From Peromyscus leucopus (lineage: Eukaryota > Chordata > Mammalia > Rodentia > Cricetidae), in NCBI RefSeq assembly GCF_004664715.2, contig NC_051063.1, positions 141,549,819 to 141,613,818 of the forward strand: a stretch of DNA of 64,000 bases, in the 5' to 3' direction. Shown here in pieces: positions 11,835 through 21,931 of this stretch. Position numbers and translations under genes: made by a program. Each line of letters opens with the position of its first letter. Positions within the stretch are counted from its first letter, which is position 1. The notes under the pieces are model-generated. The model was not told the origin of the DNA. It ran no database searches and saw only the letters and a list, made by a program, of their open reading frames with translations.

Positions 11835-14620
11835 GCTAAAATCCTCTTATAGGTGAATATATACCATGTTTGTTGTTCTGGGTCTGGGTTAACTCACTCA
11901 GGATGATTTTTTTTCTAGTTCCATCCATTTGCCTACAAATTTCATAAAGTCATTTTTACAGCTGAATAATACTGCATTGTGTAAATGTACCATATTTTCT
12001 TTGTCCAATTTTTAGGTTGAGGGACATCTAGGTTGTTTGCAGGTTCTGACTATTACAAATAAAGCTACTTTGAACATAGTTGAGCAAGTGTCATTTTGAT
12101 AGGTTGAAGCATCTTTTGGGTATATGCACAGGAGTGGTATACCTGGATCCTGAGGTAAACCAATTCCCAATTTTCTGAGAAACCACCATATTGATTTCCA
12201 CAGTGGGTGTACAAATTTACACTCTCACTAGCAGGGGAAGAGTGTTCCCCTTGCTCCATATACTCTCCATAATAAGCTGTCACTTGTGCTTTTGGTCTTA
12301 GCCATTCTGACAGGCATAAGATGGAATCTCAAAGTCATTTTGATTTGCATTTCCCTTATGGCTAAGGATGTTGAACATTTCTTTAAGCGTTTTTTCATCC
12401 ATTTGAGATTCCTCTGTTGAGAATTCTCTGTTTACTTCTGTACCCATATTTAATTGGGTTATTTGGTTTGTTTATGTCTATTTTCTTGAGTTCTTTATAT
12501 ATTTTGGTTATAAGCCTTTTGTGAGATGTGGAGTTGGTGAAAAACCTTTTCACATTCTGTACACTGAGATCTTGTCCTATTGACAATGTCCTTTGCCTTA
12601 CAGAAAGTTTCATGAGGTCCCATTTATTGATTGCCAATTTTAGTGTTTGTGCTATTGATGTTCTTTTCAGGAAGTTGTCTCCTGTGGCAATGCATTCAAG
12701 GCTATTGCCCACTTTCTCTTCTATCAGGCTCTGTGTATCTGGTTTTATGTTGAGGCTTTTGATCCACTTGGACTTGAATTGTGTGCAGAATGATAGTATG
12801 GATCAATTTGCATTCTTCTACATGCTGATATCCAGTTATGCCAGCATCATTTGTTGAAGATACTTTCTTTTTTCCATTGTATATTTTTGGCTTCTTTATC
12901 AAAAATTAAGTGTCCATAGGTGTGTGCATTTATGTGTAGGCCTTTAATTCGATTCCATTGATTGACATATCTGGTTTTATGCCAATACCGTGCTATTTTT
13001 ATTGCTATAGCTCTGTAGTAGACCTGGAAATCAGGGATGGTGATACTTCTGAAAGTTCTTTTATTGTGTAGGATTGTTTTAACTATCCTCGGTGTTTTGT
13101 TTTTCAATATAAAGTTGAATACTGTTCTTTCGAGGTATATAAAGCATTGTATTGGGATTTTACTGGGGATTGCATTGAATCTGTAGATTGCTTTTGGTAA
13201 AATAGCCATTTTTAATATGTTAATTTTACCTATCAAAGAGCATGGGGGATATTTCAATTTCATATCTTCAATTTCTTTCTTCAAAGACTTGAAGTTCTTG
13301 TCATGCAGGTCTTTTAATTACTTAGTTAGAGTTATTTCAAGATACATTGTTTGTGGCTATTGTGAAGGGTGTTGTTTTCCTGATTTCTTTCTCAGCCCAT
13401 TTGTATGAGGGCTACTTATTTTTTTTTTTTTTTTTTTTTTTTGAGTTACTCTTGTATCCAACCACTTTGCTGAATGTATTTATCAGCTGTAGAAGTTCCC
13501 TGGTCGAGTTTTGGGCAATGTTTTTGTATGATATTGTATCGTTTACAGATAGCAATATTTTGACTTCTTCCTTTGCAATTTATATCCCCTTGATCTCCTT
13601 TGTTGTCTTATTGCTGTAGTTAGAACTTCAATTACTTCATATACTGAACAGATATGGAGAGAGTAGAAAACTTGTCATGTTTCTGATTTTAGTAGAATTG
13701 CTTTGTGTTTCTCTCCATTTCATTTGATGTTGGTTACTGGTTTGCTATAAATTGCCCTTACTATGTTTAGTTATGTCTCTTCTACCCCTGATCTCTCCTT
13801 TATCATGAAGTGGTGTTGGATTTTTTCAAAGGCCTTTTCCTTATTTAAAGAGATGATCATGTGGTTTTTTTTTCCTTTCAGTTTGTTTATATGGTGAATT
13901 ACATTGACAGTTTTTCATAAATTGAGCAATCCTTGCACCTCTGTAAAGAAGCCAACTTGATCATGGCTGATGATCTTTTTGTTGTGTGCTTGGATTCGGT
14001 TTGTGATTATTTTAGCATCAATTTTCATGAGGGAAATTGATCTGTAATTCTCTTTCTTTGTAGAATCTTTGTCTGGTTTGGGTATCAGGGTGACTATGGC
14101 CTTGTGAAAAGAATTTGGCGATGTTCTTTCTGTTTCTATTTTATGGAATAATTTGAAGAGTATTGGTATTAGCTCTTCTTTGAAAGTCTGATAAAATTCT
14201 GTCCTAAAACACTCAGCCCTAGACTGTTATTGGTTGGGAGAATTTTAATAACTGCTTCATTTCCTTGAAGGTTAAAGGTACATTAAATTGTTTACCTGAT
14301 CTTGATTTAACTTTGGTAAGTGGTATCTATTGAGAAAATTATCCATTTCTTTTAGATTTTCCAATTTTGTGGAATATAAATTTTTAAAGTATGACCTTAT
14401 GGTTCCTTGAATTTCCTCAGTGTCTATGGTTATGTCCCCATTTTTGTTTATGATTTTGTTAATTTGTATATTCTCACTCTGTCTTTTAGTTAGTTTGAAT
14501 AAGGGTTTGTTTATCTTGTTGATTTTCTCAGAGCCAACTCTTTGTTTCATTGATTCTTTGTATTGTCCTCTTTCTTTCTATTTAATTTATTTCAGCCCTC
14601 AGTTTAATTATTTCCTGCTT
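11835..14620 (-). pseudogene. L1 ORF2 relic (reverse transcriptase and C-terminal region)
   Basis: ORF2 normally encodes an endonuclease plus reverse transcriptase that copies L1 RNA into nicked DNA. Here the endonuclease is gone. Minus-strand frame pieces carry ORF2-like protein: 14550-14272 (the segment before the reverse transcriptase, with '[10 protein letters not shown]' and '[12 protein letters not shown]'), 13284-12847 ('INILKMAILPKAIYRFNAIP', then 'KEAKNIQWKKESIFNK') and 12712-12395 ('INKWDLMKLSVRQRT'). The position of the catalytic FADD motif, around 13538-13549, reads S-V-N-D, so the polymerase site is lost. A 24-bp T run at 13419-13442 adds a further break. It clearly belongs to L1; the subfamily is not determined. 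Confidence 0.92.
13419..13442. repeat. Poly(T) run inside L1 ORF2
   Basis: Twenty-four T in a row (poly(A) in L1 sense) interrupt the ORF2 relic. No SINE body sits next to it, so slippage expansion of a shorter A run in ORF2 is the simplest explanation. Confidence 0.9.
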
Positions 14621-14880
14621 ACCCAGATTTTCCTTTTCTAGAATTCCTTCAGTTTGTGCTTTCTTTATTGCTTCTATTTCCATTTTCGAGTCTTGAATAG
14701 TTTTATTTGTTTCCTTCAACTATTTGTTCATTTTTTTTCTTGGTTTTCTTTAAGGGATTTATTCATTTCCTCTGTTTCTTTTTTCCCCCTAGATTTCTTT
14801 AATGAGTTTATTAATTTTTCTCTTTAAGGACCTCTATAATCTTCATAAAGTTGGTTTTAAGGTCTTTTCATTGGGCTTCA
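14621..14880 (-). pseudogene. L1 ORF1 relic, N-terminal/coiled-coil part only
   Basis: In L1 sense this covers the 'gaggtccttaaagag' start region, repeated lysine/glutamate-rich codons of the coiled coil, and the 'actgaaggaattctagaaaa' block just before the RNA-binding domain. It then stops being ORF1 at about 14617-14622. The RNA-recognition and C-terminal domains are absent. ORF1 protein normally binds L1 RNA as a trimer; this remnant cannot. Confidence 0.85.
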
Positions 14881-15487
14881 GCTGTATTGGAATATTCAGG
14901 TTTGGTGTGGTAGGATAGCTGGGCTCTGGCAGTGACATAATGACCTGATTGTTGTTGATTGTATTTTAACACAGGCATGTAGGCATCTGGGTTTGAAGCT
15001 AATTATAGGTCTAAGTGCTAATTTCTGAGTTTGTCTTGTTTGGATGGGTGTTTTGTTTCTTTTTCCTCTTTGATGTTCAGGTCTTTGTGGCCTGGATTTC
15101 TGGCAGCTGGTGTGAGGAGTAACCTCTGGTCTAGCAGAGAGTCTCCATCTGAGTTTGCAGCTGGACTTCTGGTGGCTAATGTGGTCCTTTGTTCCAGCAA
15201 GGGGTCTCCACCTGAGATGGGGGTTAAACCTGGCGAGAGAGTGGAGGACATCTGCAAATGGGCTCCCTATCTGAAGTTCTCGAAGCTCGGATGGCCTCTG
15301 GTACAGCACTGAGTCTCTGCCTGAGTTCACGAGTGCATGGTGTGCACTCGAGCAGTGAGTAGCCACCCAAGGTGGAGGTGGGAGCCTGGAAGCTGGGGGC
15401 AGGTGGTGGGGCAGGAAGGGATGACAGCAGATTGGGTATTTTGGATGTGAACCAAAGGCACGGAAGTGTTCTGAGGGCCTAGCCAAC
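14881..15487 (-). mobile_element. L1 5'UTR, minus strand
   Basis: This is the upstream non-coding part of the L1. The stretch 'agcacttagacctataatta' (in L1 sense) recurs almost unchanged in the plus-strand L1 at 63.80 kb, which supports the assignment. It contains a 196-codon minus-strand open frame (15486-14896), the longest in the window, and three related short blocks. The upstream part does not resemble the monomers at 63.28-63.72 kb, so the two elements come from different subfamilies. Confidence 0.8.
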
Positions 15488-15514
15488 CTTATAACTTAGT
15501 CTTTACAGGTTGGG

Positions 15515-15570
15515 ACTTTGGAAACAGACTGCCCCAGCTTGAATCCTGGCCTTTCTGTTTGAACAACCAG
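15515..15570 (+). mobile_element. MIR fragment
   Basis: 'aaacagactgccccagcttg' followed by 'aatcctggcctttctg' matches the ancient mammalian MIR SINE around its B box. Only about 55 bp remain. Confidence 0.5.
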
Positions 15571-16289
15571 CCAACAGGGTATCAGGGAAACTAGAAAGTA
15601 CTGGCAATACGTGAATGAAATACTTTTTAGCTGTAAGAGGGCAGGAAGATAGGGTGATGGATGTGGGGATCTCCATTATTGGGGAGTACTTGACAGTCAG
15701 TCTCTAGGTATGTCATTTTCTGAATGGAATTCATACTATGCCAAGGAATGCAGGTGGGACTGGCAGTGGAGAGTTCCAGGCTAGTGTGAGCTGCTGTGCA
15801 TGTACTTTCCAATCCTGCAAACTCCATAGGAGTCATGCAAATCAGAGCAGTCCTGGCTGAATAAAGCCGGGTCTTTCGCAAGGGTTTGGATCACAGCTGT
15901 ATGGGGTCAGGGTAGAGCATTCCAAGCAAGGCTAACAGATAGGTTTCCTGGGTCAAGCTTGTGATAATTTCTAATGGAGTCTGGCTTCACTTCTCTATCT
16001 TATTAATGAATTTCCCTCCACACTCAGCACTTACAAAGAGTAAGTTTGATACACTAAACCTATGACCTCAGTGAAGCCTGAACTATGAGTAAGGCACATT
16101 CCTGATGCTGGGGGAAGCCTGTGTGTGCGGATCATCTCATAACTGGAAAACCGCATATACAGCAGAGATAGACATTAACAGTGGAGGGACTTACTTGAGT
16201 GTTTTGATACCTGTTGGAAAGTATTTTAGGGTTTGGAATTGTTTGCTTTGAAAAGGATATAATGGGGAAGTAGAGGAAACATCAGGAAG
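15571..16289. other. Unique DNA, no gene seen
   Basis: No repeat or exon recognised. The 5' part of the MaLR LTR that follows may begin within its last 150 bp. Confidence 0.5.
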
Positions 16290-16575
16290 TGTGGCTTAGT
16301 AATGGGTGTGTAGGTCACTGTGTGGACACCTATGATGTGGAGCATGGACTTCATCCAGCCTTGTTCTTACTCCCCCACCACTGGCCACGAGGTCAGCAGT
16401 TTATCCTGCCACCTGTCCCCAACACCAAGTGCTGCCCGCCTATGGGCTCCACTGCACTGGGTCCAGTCTACCATGGGCGATAGGAAAGCTCTAAAACTGT
16501 GATGAGTTGATAAGTCGATTCTCTCAGGCATTTTATTACAGTAACAGAAAAAGAAAAAAGACTAACATACTAAGC
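16290..16575 (+). mobile_element. MaLR-type LTR (MLT1/MT-like)
   Basis: The 3' end reads 'ctctcaggcattttattaca' then 'gtaacagaaaaagaaaaaag' and 'actaacatac', the characteristic end of MaLR LTRs in mammals. The upstream G/C-rich part fits the LTR body. The subfamily is not determined. Confidence 0.55.
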
Positions 16576-17293
16576 CTTCCTGTGCTTCTTCTTGTTCCTT
16601 GCATTTTTCTCGGGCCTTTTTCCGTATGTTCTGGAAGGGTCCCTTTGGTTTTCAGTTGTCAATTGTATCCATCTTGTTAATCCTATCTCCTGATGTGAAT
16701 TAGTCTTTAGTTCTTCATTCTGACCATTGCATCTTTTTTTTCCAAGACCTTGAATTATCTAAAGCTACACACATAAACCTATACACATAACTTGAAATGC
16801 CTGCCTCTGTCGCCTGTCTCTCTAAAGGTATTATTATTTAATATGCATCCACATCGCATGTCTGGACTGTGTAGCTCCTACACTGTTAGCTTCATTTTCT
16901 ATTCATAGAGTTTACTGGTTCTTTCCTGTTCCACCCTATTAGCTTCTTTATTGCCAAATGCCCCTTTCCAAACAGGAGTGTAAAGTCCCCTTTGGAAATA
17001 ATTGAATTATAACATCAAGCAATCTCGGTTATGTCTTCAGTTCTTGTTGCACAAGGGATGATACCCTTCCATTTTGCCCAGAGAGCCCCACACTTCATCT
17101 GGTGTGCATAGAGTCTCAACCACCATAACTTCTGTTCCAAATTTCTAAGGTAGCATGTTTCTTTTTGCATCTCTGGCATTTTTTTCTCTTTACTTCCTCT
17201 CTATTCTTACCTTGTCTACTTCTCATTTCCTTCTTATATCTGTGGTTTATACATCATTTCTCATGAGGAGACTTCCCTCTCTTCACTTAAAAA

Positions 17294-17295
<2 letters not shown>
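16576..17295. other. Unique DNA, no gene seen
   Basis: Pyrimidine-biased DNA without a recognised element or open frame. Confidence 0.5.

Positions 17296-17387
<92 letters not shown>
17296..17387. repeat. (GT)n(GA)n composite microsatellite
   Basis: About 18 GT units run into about 28 GA units. It lies on the tail side of the minus-strand ID-like SINE that follows. The long pure purine strand of the GA block could form triplex DNA. Confidence 0.97.
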
Positions 17388-17391
<4 letters not shown>

Positions 17392-17480
17392 CAGGTAAGT
17401 TCTGGGGATGTGAACTCAGGATCTCACACTTGTATGACAAGCACTATACATCTTGAGCCTGCTCCCCATGCCACCTTTCA
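17392..17480 (-). mobile_element. ID-like SINE, minus strand
   Basis: 'gtgaactcaggatctcacac', 'gacaagcactatacatcttg' and 'agcctgctccccatgcc' are the reverse of the tRNA-Ala-derived ID head ('ggggctgggga...gctcagtgg...gggttc'). Diverged. Confidence 0.6.
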
Positions 17481-17822
17481 CTTTTAATTATCAACTTTTT
17501 AATAATAGCATTCTCTGAGTCTCCTATTGAATATTTATTATAAACCCAAAACAAAATCATCTGTATTTGATGGTATGATGATGGTCAATATCCATGTGCT
17601 AACTCTATCAGGAAAGGAGTATGTGGCCATGTGAGAAGTCTCATGGTGACTACCTAACTCAGGCCCAGCACCTTAGATACTGTGAGGCAGTCTGGGATGG
17701 ATAGACATGTAAAGAAATCCTTAGAATGTATGTTCTACCTGGAGTCTGCCTGGAAATGTGCTCTTAATTTTCTCCCTGGATTTCCATCTCTAGATTTTAT
17801 ATTGTGTTGAGAGACTTCATGC

Positions 17823-17900
17823 TTGGGGATGAGAATGTGGCTTAGTGGTAGCATTTATGCCTATCACGGAAAAGGCTTTGGGTTCTGTCCCCAGTGGGGA
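17823..17900 (+). mobile_element. ID-type SINE, plus strand
   Basis: 'ttggggatgagaatgtggct', 'tagtggtagcatttatgcct' and 'tttgggttctgtccccag' match the ID element with its A box and B box in the correct spacing for a tRNA-derived polymerase III promoter. A G-rich rather than A-rich 3' flank shows decay of the tail. Confidence 0.7.
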
Positions 17901-18857
17901 AGGAGGTGGGGAAGCAAGGAGTAAGTGAAGAAGGAGGGAGGAATGGGAAGAAAGAGATCAAAAGCTACTTTTTCATCTTTTGGTGATGGGTTCCTTTCTG
18001 GAAACCATGTGGCTAATGTATCCAGGAGGCAGAACATGCAGAACTGGAATACCCAGTGCCTGTCCTCCCCAGGAACCCACACACCCTGCTGCCCTGGGGG
18101 CCTCAGTTGGCAGGAGAATGGAAGCTGTTCTGAAGGCCCCCATTCCATTTCCTGCAGCCCTCATCAGCACAGACACCAATTAGTGGTCCTGACGAAGGTG
18201 TTTGGAGCTGTTAATTTCCCCCATTTCCCTGATGTGGATAACAGGCCTGGAAAGAGTGGGCTGAGGAAATAGTGCGTTTTAGGACAGGACTCAGTGCCCT
18301 GGAGACAGCTGCTTTCCAGACACCAAAGTGCAGCGAGGCTACTGTGGGTCTTAATGAGGCCTACAGCACACAGGCCTGGCCTCAGAAGCAGAGGAAGGGC
18401 TTAGGAGAGCAGACAGGGCTGCAATGGCCCCGGTAATCTGAAGCCTTTCTGCACTCCAGAGCATCTGCCACACATCACTGTCACTTCATAGGGACTCCAG
18501 GCCCTACCTCATCCCAGGTAAGAAGCACTTGATGGTGGTTGCGTGGAAAGCTGGGACGGGCACAGCTTGCAAAAGCATTGATTCTTTGGAGGCCACTGGA
18601 GGATAAGGCCTGAGCAGTTTCCTAGACATGGTCCCCACTCTCGCTTATGAGTCTTCAGGGGGTGTAGGTGGGAGGCAATGCTCTGGAACAAGGAGAGGGG
18701 GCTGTTTTCTTTAGTGGATGATGTATGTTAGATTCCACGCTTCCTCACTTCCAGTCTTTGACATAATAAGCCATGATTTTCCATATATAATCTCAGATTC
18801 TTTATTTGTAATTAGTGCTATTCGGCTATGGATTTAAAAATTCAAAGAAGCCATTTC
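17901..18857. other. Unique DNA, relatively G+C-rich
   Basis: Overlapping frames of up to 115 codons occur at 17864-18272 on both strands, but they have no known domain and overlap each other. No exon can be supported. Confidence 0.45.
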
Positions 18858-18960
18858 CAAAGAACACAGGATTTGCAGTCAGAAGGTAGGACTTCTGTCT
18901 GCGCTCTCCAGTTCCGAGCTGGGTGACCTTGGGCCAATCAGTGTTGTCTTCCAGACTCAG
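18858..18960 (+). mobile_element. MIR SINE fragment
   Basis: 'ggatttgcagtcagaaggta' followed by 'gagctgggtgaccttgggcc' and 'aatca' is the MIR head plus its conserved core. Old and diverged, but clear. Confidence 0.75.
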
Positions 18961-19020
18961 TTCAGCAAGGCGGTGATGCCCGCTTTGTGCATATTACTTG
19001 TGCATAGACCGCAAGGGATA

Positions 19021-19135
19021 TTATTTTTTTTGAGACAAGGTTTTACTATGTACCCCAAGCTGTCCTGAAACTCATGATCCCCAGGTTCCCAATTACTGTG
19101 ATTACAAGTGTATGCCACCAGGTCCAACTTCCAGC
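19021..19135 (-). mobile_element. Old B1/proto-B1 SINE, minus strand
   Basis: 'tttgagacaaggttttacta' to 'gattacaagtgtatgccacc' is a reversed B1 with an archaic arrangement ('ccaagctgtcctgaaactca'). It is much more diverged than the B1 at 19384. Confidence 0.75.
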
Positions 19136-19267
19136 CTTCAGCAGGATGTTTATTCTGTGTGAAAACTCCAAGTCCTCTAATAGTACTACAAATAGAAGGC
19201 TCGATGAAAGGATGGTCAGCTGGTTTACCGCTGAAAGCTGTCCTTAAAAATATAACGAAGTGGTACT

Positions 19268-19270
<3 letters not shown>

Positions 19271-19329
<59 letters not shown>

Positions 19330-19358
19330 TGTGTGTGTGTGTGTGTGTGTTTGTGTGT
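19271..19358. repeat. (TA)n(TG)n microsatellite
   Basis: About 28 TA units then about 15 TG units with one interruption. The TA block is self-complementary and could extrude as a cruciform. Confidence 0.97.
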
Positions 19359-19383
19359 ATCCCTCAAGAATAAAGATGCTAAA

Positions 19384-19552
19384 TTTTTTTGTTTTTGTTT
19401 TTGTTTTTTTGAGACAGGGTTTCTCTGTGTAGTTTTGGTGCCATTCCTGGAAATCACTCTGTAGACCAGGCTGGCCTCAAACTCACAGAGATCCACCTGT
19501 CTCTGCCTCCCAAGTGCTGGGATTAAAGGTGTGCACCACCACCGCCTGGCTC
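19384..19552 (-). mobile_element. B1 SINE, minus strand, with target duplication
   Basis: A reversed B1 runs from the T-rich tail ('gtttttttgagacagggttt') to 'ttaaaggtgtgcaccaccac' and 'cgcctggc'. The 10-bp direct repeat AGATGCTAAA flanks it at 19374-19383 and 19553-19562, the mark of target-primed insertion. Confidence 0.93.
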
Positions 19553-20023
19553 AGATGCTAAAATTCTTAACAGAATCTTAGCAGGTAGACAATCCCTTGC
19601 GGGACAGACTGGTGTAAGTGTCCAGTAGCTTGTTAAAATTATCTGTAGGAGATTGGTGGGTCCCCTGTGTCATGAAGAGAACAGGGGTATAGGAATACAG
19701 CTAAGCTGAGAGGAGGGAGAGAAAGAGGACGAGAGGAGGGGTGGGGAGAGAGAGGAATTGGAATTATGAGGAAACAGTCACCAGATATACTCTATCTACA
19801 GAACATGATCCAACAATGTGCAGGCTCTGACTGTGACCGATGCTAGTTGTTGAGAACTCTGTAATTGTAACCAACATCTAGATTCTTGTGAGTCGTTATT
19901 CACTTATGCATTCATACACCAACTTTTGTGGACTGTGTTTATAATTACTGTCAACATTGTAGTAGGCTACTTAATAAACACCCCAATATGCAAAGCAACC
20001 TCTGCTTCAAGGAGTGTGTTATG

Positions 20024-20300
20024 TCAACCTAGCAGGCTGCTGCATACCTGCAGTCCCAGCACACACACACTATGGTGCATGCCTGCAATCCCAGCACACA
20101 CACACTATGGTGCATGCCTGCAATCCCAGCATACACACACTATGGTGCATGCCTGCAATCCTGGCATACACACATGATGGTGCATGCCTGCAATCCCAGG
20201 TGCTGGGGACAGAGAGGCACAAGGATCAGAAGTTCAAGGTTCTACTCAGTTGCATAGTGAGTTGAAGGCCGGCCTGATCTATGTAAGACCCAACCTCAAA
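20024..20300 (+). mobile_element. B1-related SINE with internal tandem expansion
   Basis: The 5' part repeats the B1 segment 'ggtgcatgcctgcaatccca' several times. After the last copy the SINE continues normally with 'ggtgctggggacagagaggc', 'agttcaaggttctactcagt', 'gagttgaaggccggcctgat' and an A-rich end. The element is therefore a single B1-like insert whose head was amplified in place. Confidence 0.75.
20040..20202 (+). repeat. 35-bp minisatellite inside a SINE
   Basis: Successive 'atggtgcatgcctgcaatcc' blocks begin at 20072, 20107, 20142 and 20177, a constant 35-bp period. A degenerate first copy lies at about 20040-20070. Each unit joins a short CA stretch to the SINE segment. Copies differ by point changes such as CCAGCA versus CTGGCA. 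Confidence 0.93.
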
Positions 20301-21268
20301 ATAAACAAAATGGACATAGTGGATTATCAATAGAGAAATTAGGGAGTGGGGTGTTTTATAGAGTATGGAGGGAGAAGAAAGTGCCTTACACAACACATTC
20401 CAGAGTAAGGAGCTTCCACAGTGTCTAGATGTTTGGGTGTGGCTTGGGTCAGTGAGAACAGAATGATACACTTGATTGCTGGTACAGAGAACAGCATGTG
20501 TGAGCATTACATGATATGGCTTCCAATTGGACTTTTTATCTCTGATCAATGAGTCTTATCAGCTGGTAGGAGAAAGTCACCTTCTCCCCACCTTCCCATA
20601 TTTTCCTTCTCCAGAAGAATCCAGGTCTGTCCCTGAGGGCAGCCCCCTCTGGTGCTCTGGAAAGCCTAATGCTGCCTCTTTCTTTCACTAGTGAGTGGAA
20701 ACGAAAGGCCAGGTGTTTTTACTTCAGATACTCCAATGGCCAGGATCTGCTCAGCACTTGGAAGGTAACAAATTTGCTATGTCACAATTGATAATCAACT
20801 CTAGTAAAAGAATGTCCAAATCAATTGAGCTTTAGCAAGGGCAAATGGGCTGAACGCAGGCGGGCTCCCAGCTCAAGCTGGCTGGGCTTGATAAATTTGC
20901 CCTTATTATGGCTATCGATGTTTAAATTTCTTCAGGGATGTTGTTACATGGGTGCCTGGTGGTGACAGAGGTACGGTGACCTCCTTCGATCCTTAATCTA
21001 CACCTGTTAGTTGGCTCCCTGGTTGCCTCAAGTATACTCGGGCTTAAAGGTTAACAAAAGAAAAACAGGCTGAGTTTACGCCACGGCAGCCACAGATCAA
21101 TGTGAGTAAATAACCTTCTCTGTCTTATTTCCCCAAGCATTATCGATCCACGTTCTTTGTTCTTTGTCATGTTTCTGTCTTCTTTTCCCGGGGGACACTC
21201 AATGATCAGCTCACATTGGACATGTTAACTGGCACATTATGACAGCTACCATTTTGTCACACAATGTG

Positions 21269-21271
<3 letters not shown>
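20301..21271. other. Unique DNA, no gene seen; contains a stem-loop
   Basis: No repeat recognised at 20301-21271. A 10-bp inverted repeat (20837-20846 with 20895-20904) encloses a second nested palindromic patch. CpG sites and A+T-rich homeobox-like motifs are present, but there is no open frame worth reporting. Confidence 0.45.

Positions 21272-21315
<44 letters not shown>
21272..21315. repeat. (AT)n microsatellite
   Basis: About 22 pure AT units. Confidence 0.97.
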
Positions 21316-21318
<3 letters not shown>

Positions 21319-21645
21319 GAAACTATACTTTAGTATAGACTAGGACATGACTCTCCAGTATAAAATTCCTTCACTTGAATTTCTTTCTGTACCACAGAAT
21401 TCCATAAACCTCTTGGACATTAATGGAGTGATTTATTTGCTTTAAATATCTATCAAAGCAAACAATGATCTATCTGATGTTTACATCTCCAAGCTGCAAG
21501 AGATGAGCCTGTTGGCCTCAGGATATACTTGTCTTTGGGAACAGGGTCCTTTACTCCTCGTTGCAGATTTAAAAGCAAGGGCTAGCCTTCCTTGGTTTTC
21601 TTGGTTAAACTCAAAGGAATTATTATTTGTGCCCCTGAAACCTCT

Positions 21646-21664
21646 TCCCCCCCCCCCCCCCCCC
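21646..21664. repeat. Poly(C) run
   Basis: About 19 C in a row, slippage-prone. The opposite strand is a G run that could form a quadruplex. Confidence 0.9.
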
Positions 21665-21702
21665 GCTAGGTTCTTCTGGTATTCTATCAAGATATGTGCT
21701 CA

Positions 21703-21931
21703 CCACTGCCTATGAAGGGACACCTTGCACAGCACTGAGGCAGAGGGATGGGGGTGGCTGGGTGTTGGACCTGACTCTACTGGATTTACCTCCCCATGGG
21801 AGGCCTTGCCTTCCTGTGGGAGGGAGTGGGAGGTGGGTTGTTGGGGGAGGCTGGGGGTGTGGGAGGAGGGAAGAGGAGGACCTTTGATTGGTATATAAAA
21901 TGAATGAGAAAATTTTCTTAATTAAAAAAGG
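21703..21931 (+). mobile_element. 5'-truncated L1 3' end with 10-bp target duplication
   Basis: Only the last ~230 bp of a rodent L1 3'UTR are present: 'gggacaccttgcacagcact', a G-rich stretch, then 'attggtatataaaatgaatg' and a short A-rich tail. The direct repeat TATGTGCTCA lies at 21693-21702 and 21932-21941, so both ends of the insertion are defined. The same 3'UTR segment is seen at 55.9-56.2 kb. Confidence 0.93.

Larger units (their letters stand above)
10735..15487 (-). mobile_element. L1 retrotransposon, minus strand, internally deleted
   Basis: Read on the minus strand the order is 5'UTR (15487-14881), the start of ORF1 (14880 to about 14620), the second half of ORF2 (about 14620-11835), the 3'UTR (11834-10735) and an A-rich end. 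The end of ORF1 and the endonuclease part of ORF2 are missing, so about 2 kb is absent compared with a full rodent L1. Many stops and frameshifts are present. No target duplication was found by eye. The 3'UTR has the rodent L1 G-rich stretch that reads as CT-rich near 10770-10850 on the plus strand. The element is inactive. Confidence 0.92.

Noticed and set aside
12847..13284. 145-codon minus-strand frame as a host gene
   Set aside because: Its protein is L1 ORF2 C-terminal sequence within the L1 at 10.7-15.5 kb.
17823..17900. Functional tRNA or BC1-type RNA gene
   Set aside because: The tRNA-like boxes belong to a diverged ID SINE, with no intact cloverleaf and no nearby terminator in context.
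18957..19464. Overlapping frames of 118 and 179 codons
   Set aside because: They translate TA/TG microsatellites (runs of YI and TH) and B1 sequence on opposite strands.
19926..20265. Repeated peptide (THYGACLQS-like) frames suggesting a repeat protein
   Set aside because: The repetition comes from the 35-bp SINE minisatellite. The period is not a multiple of three, so copies change frame.
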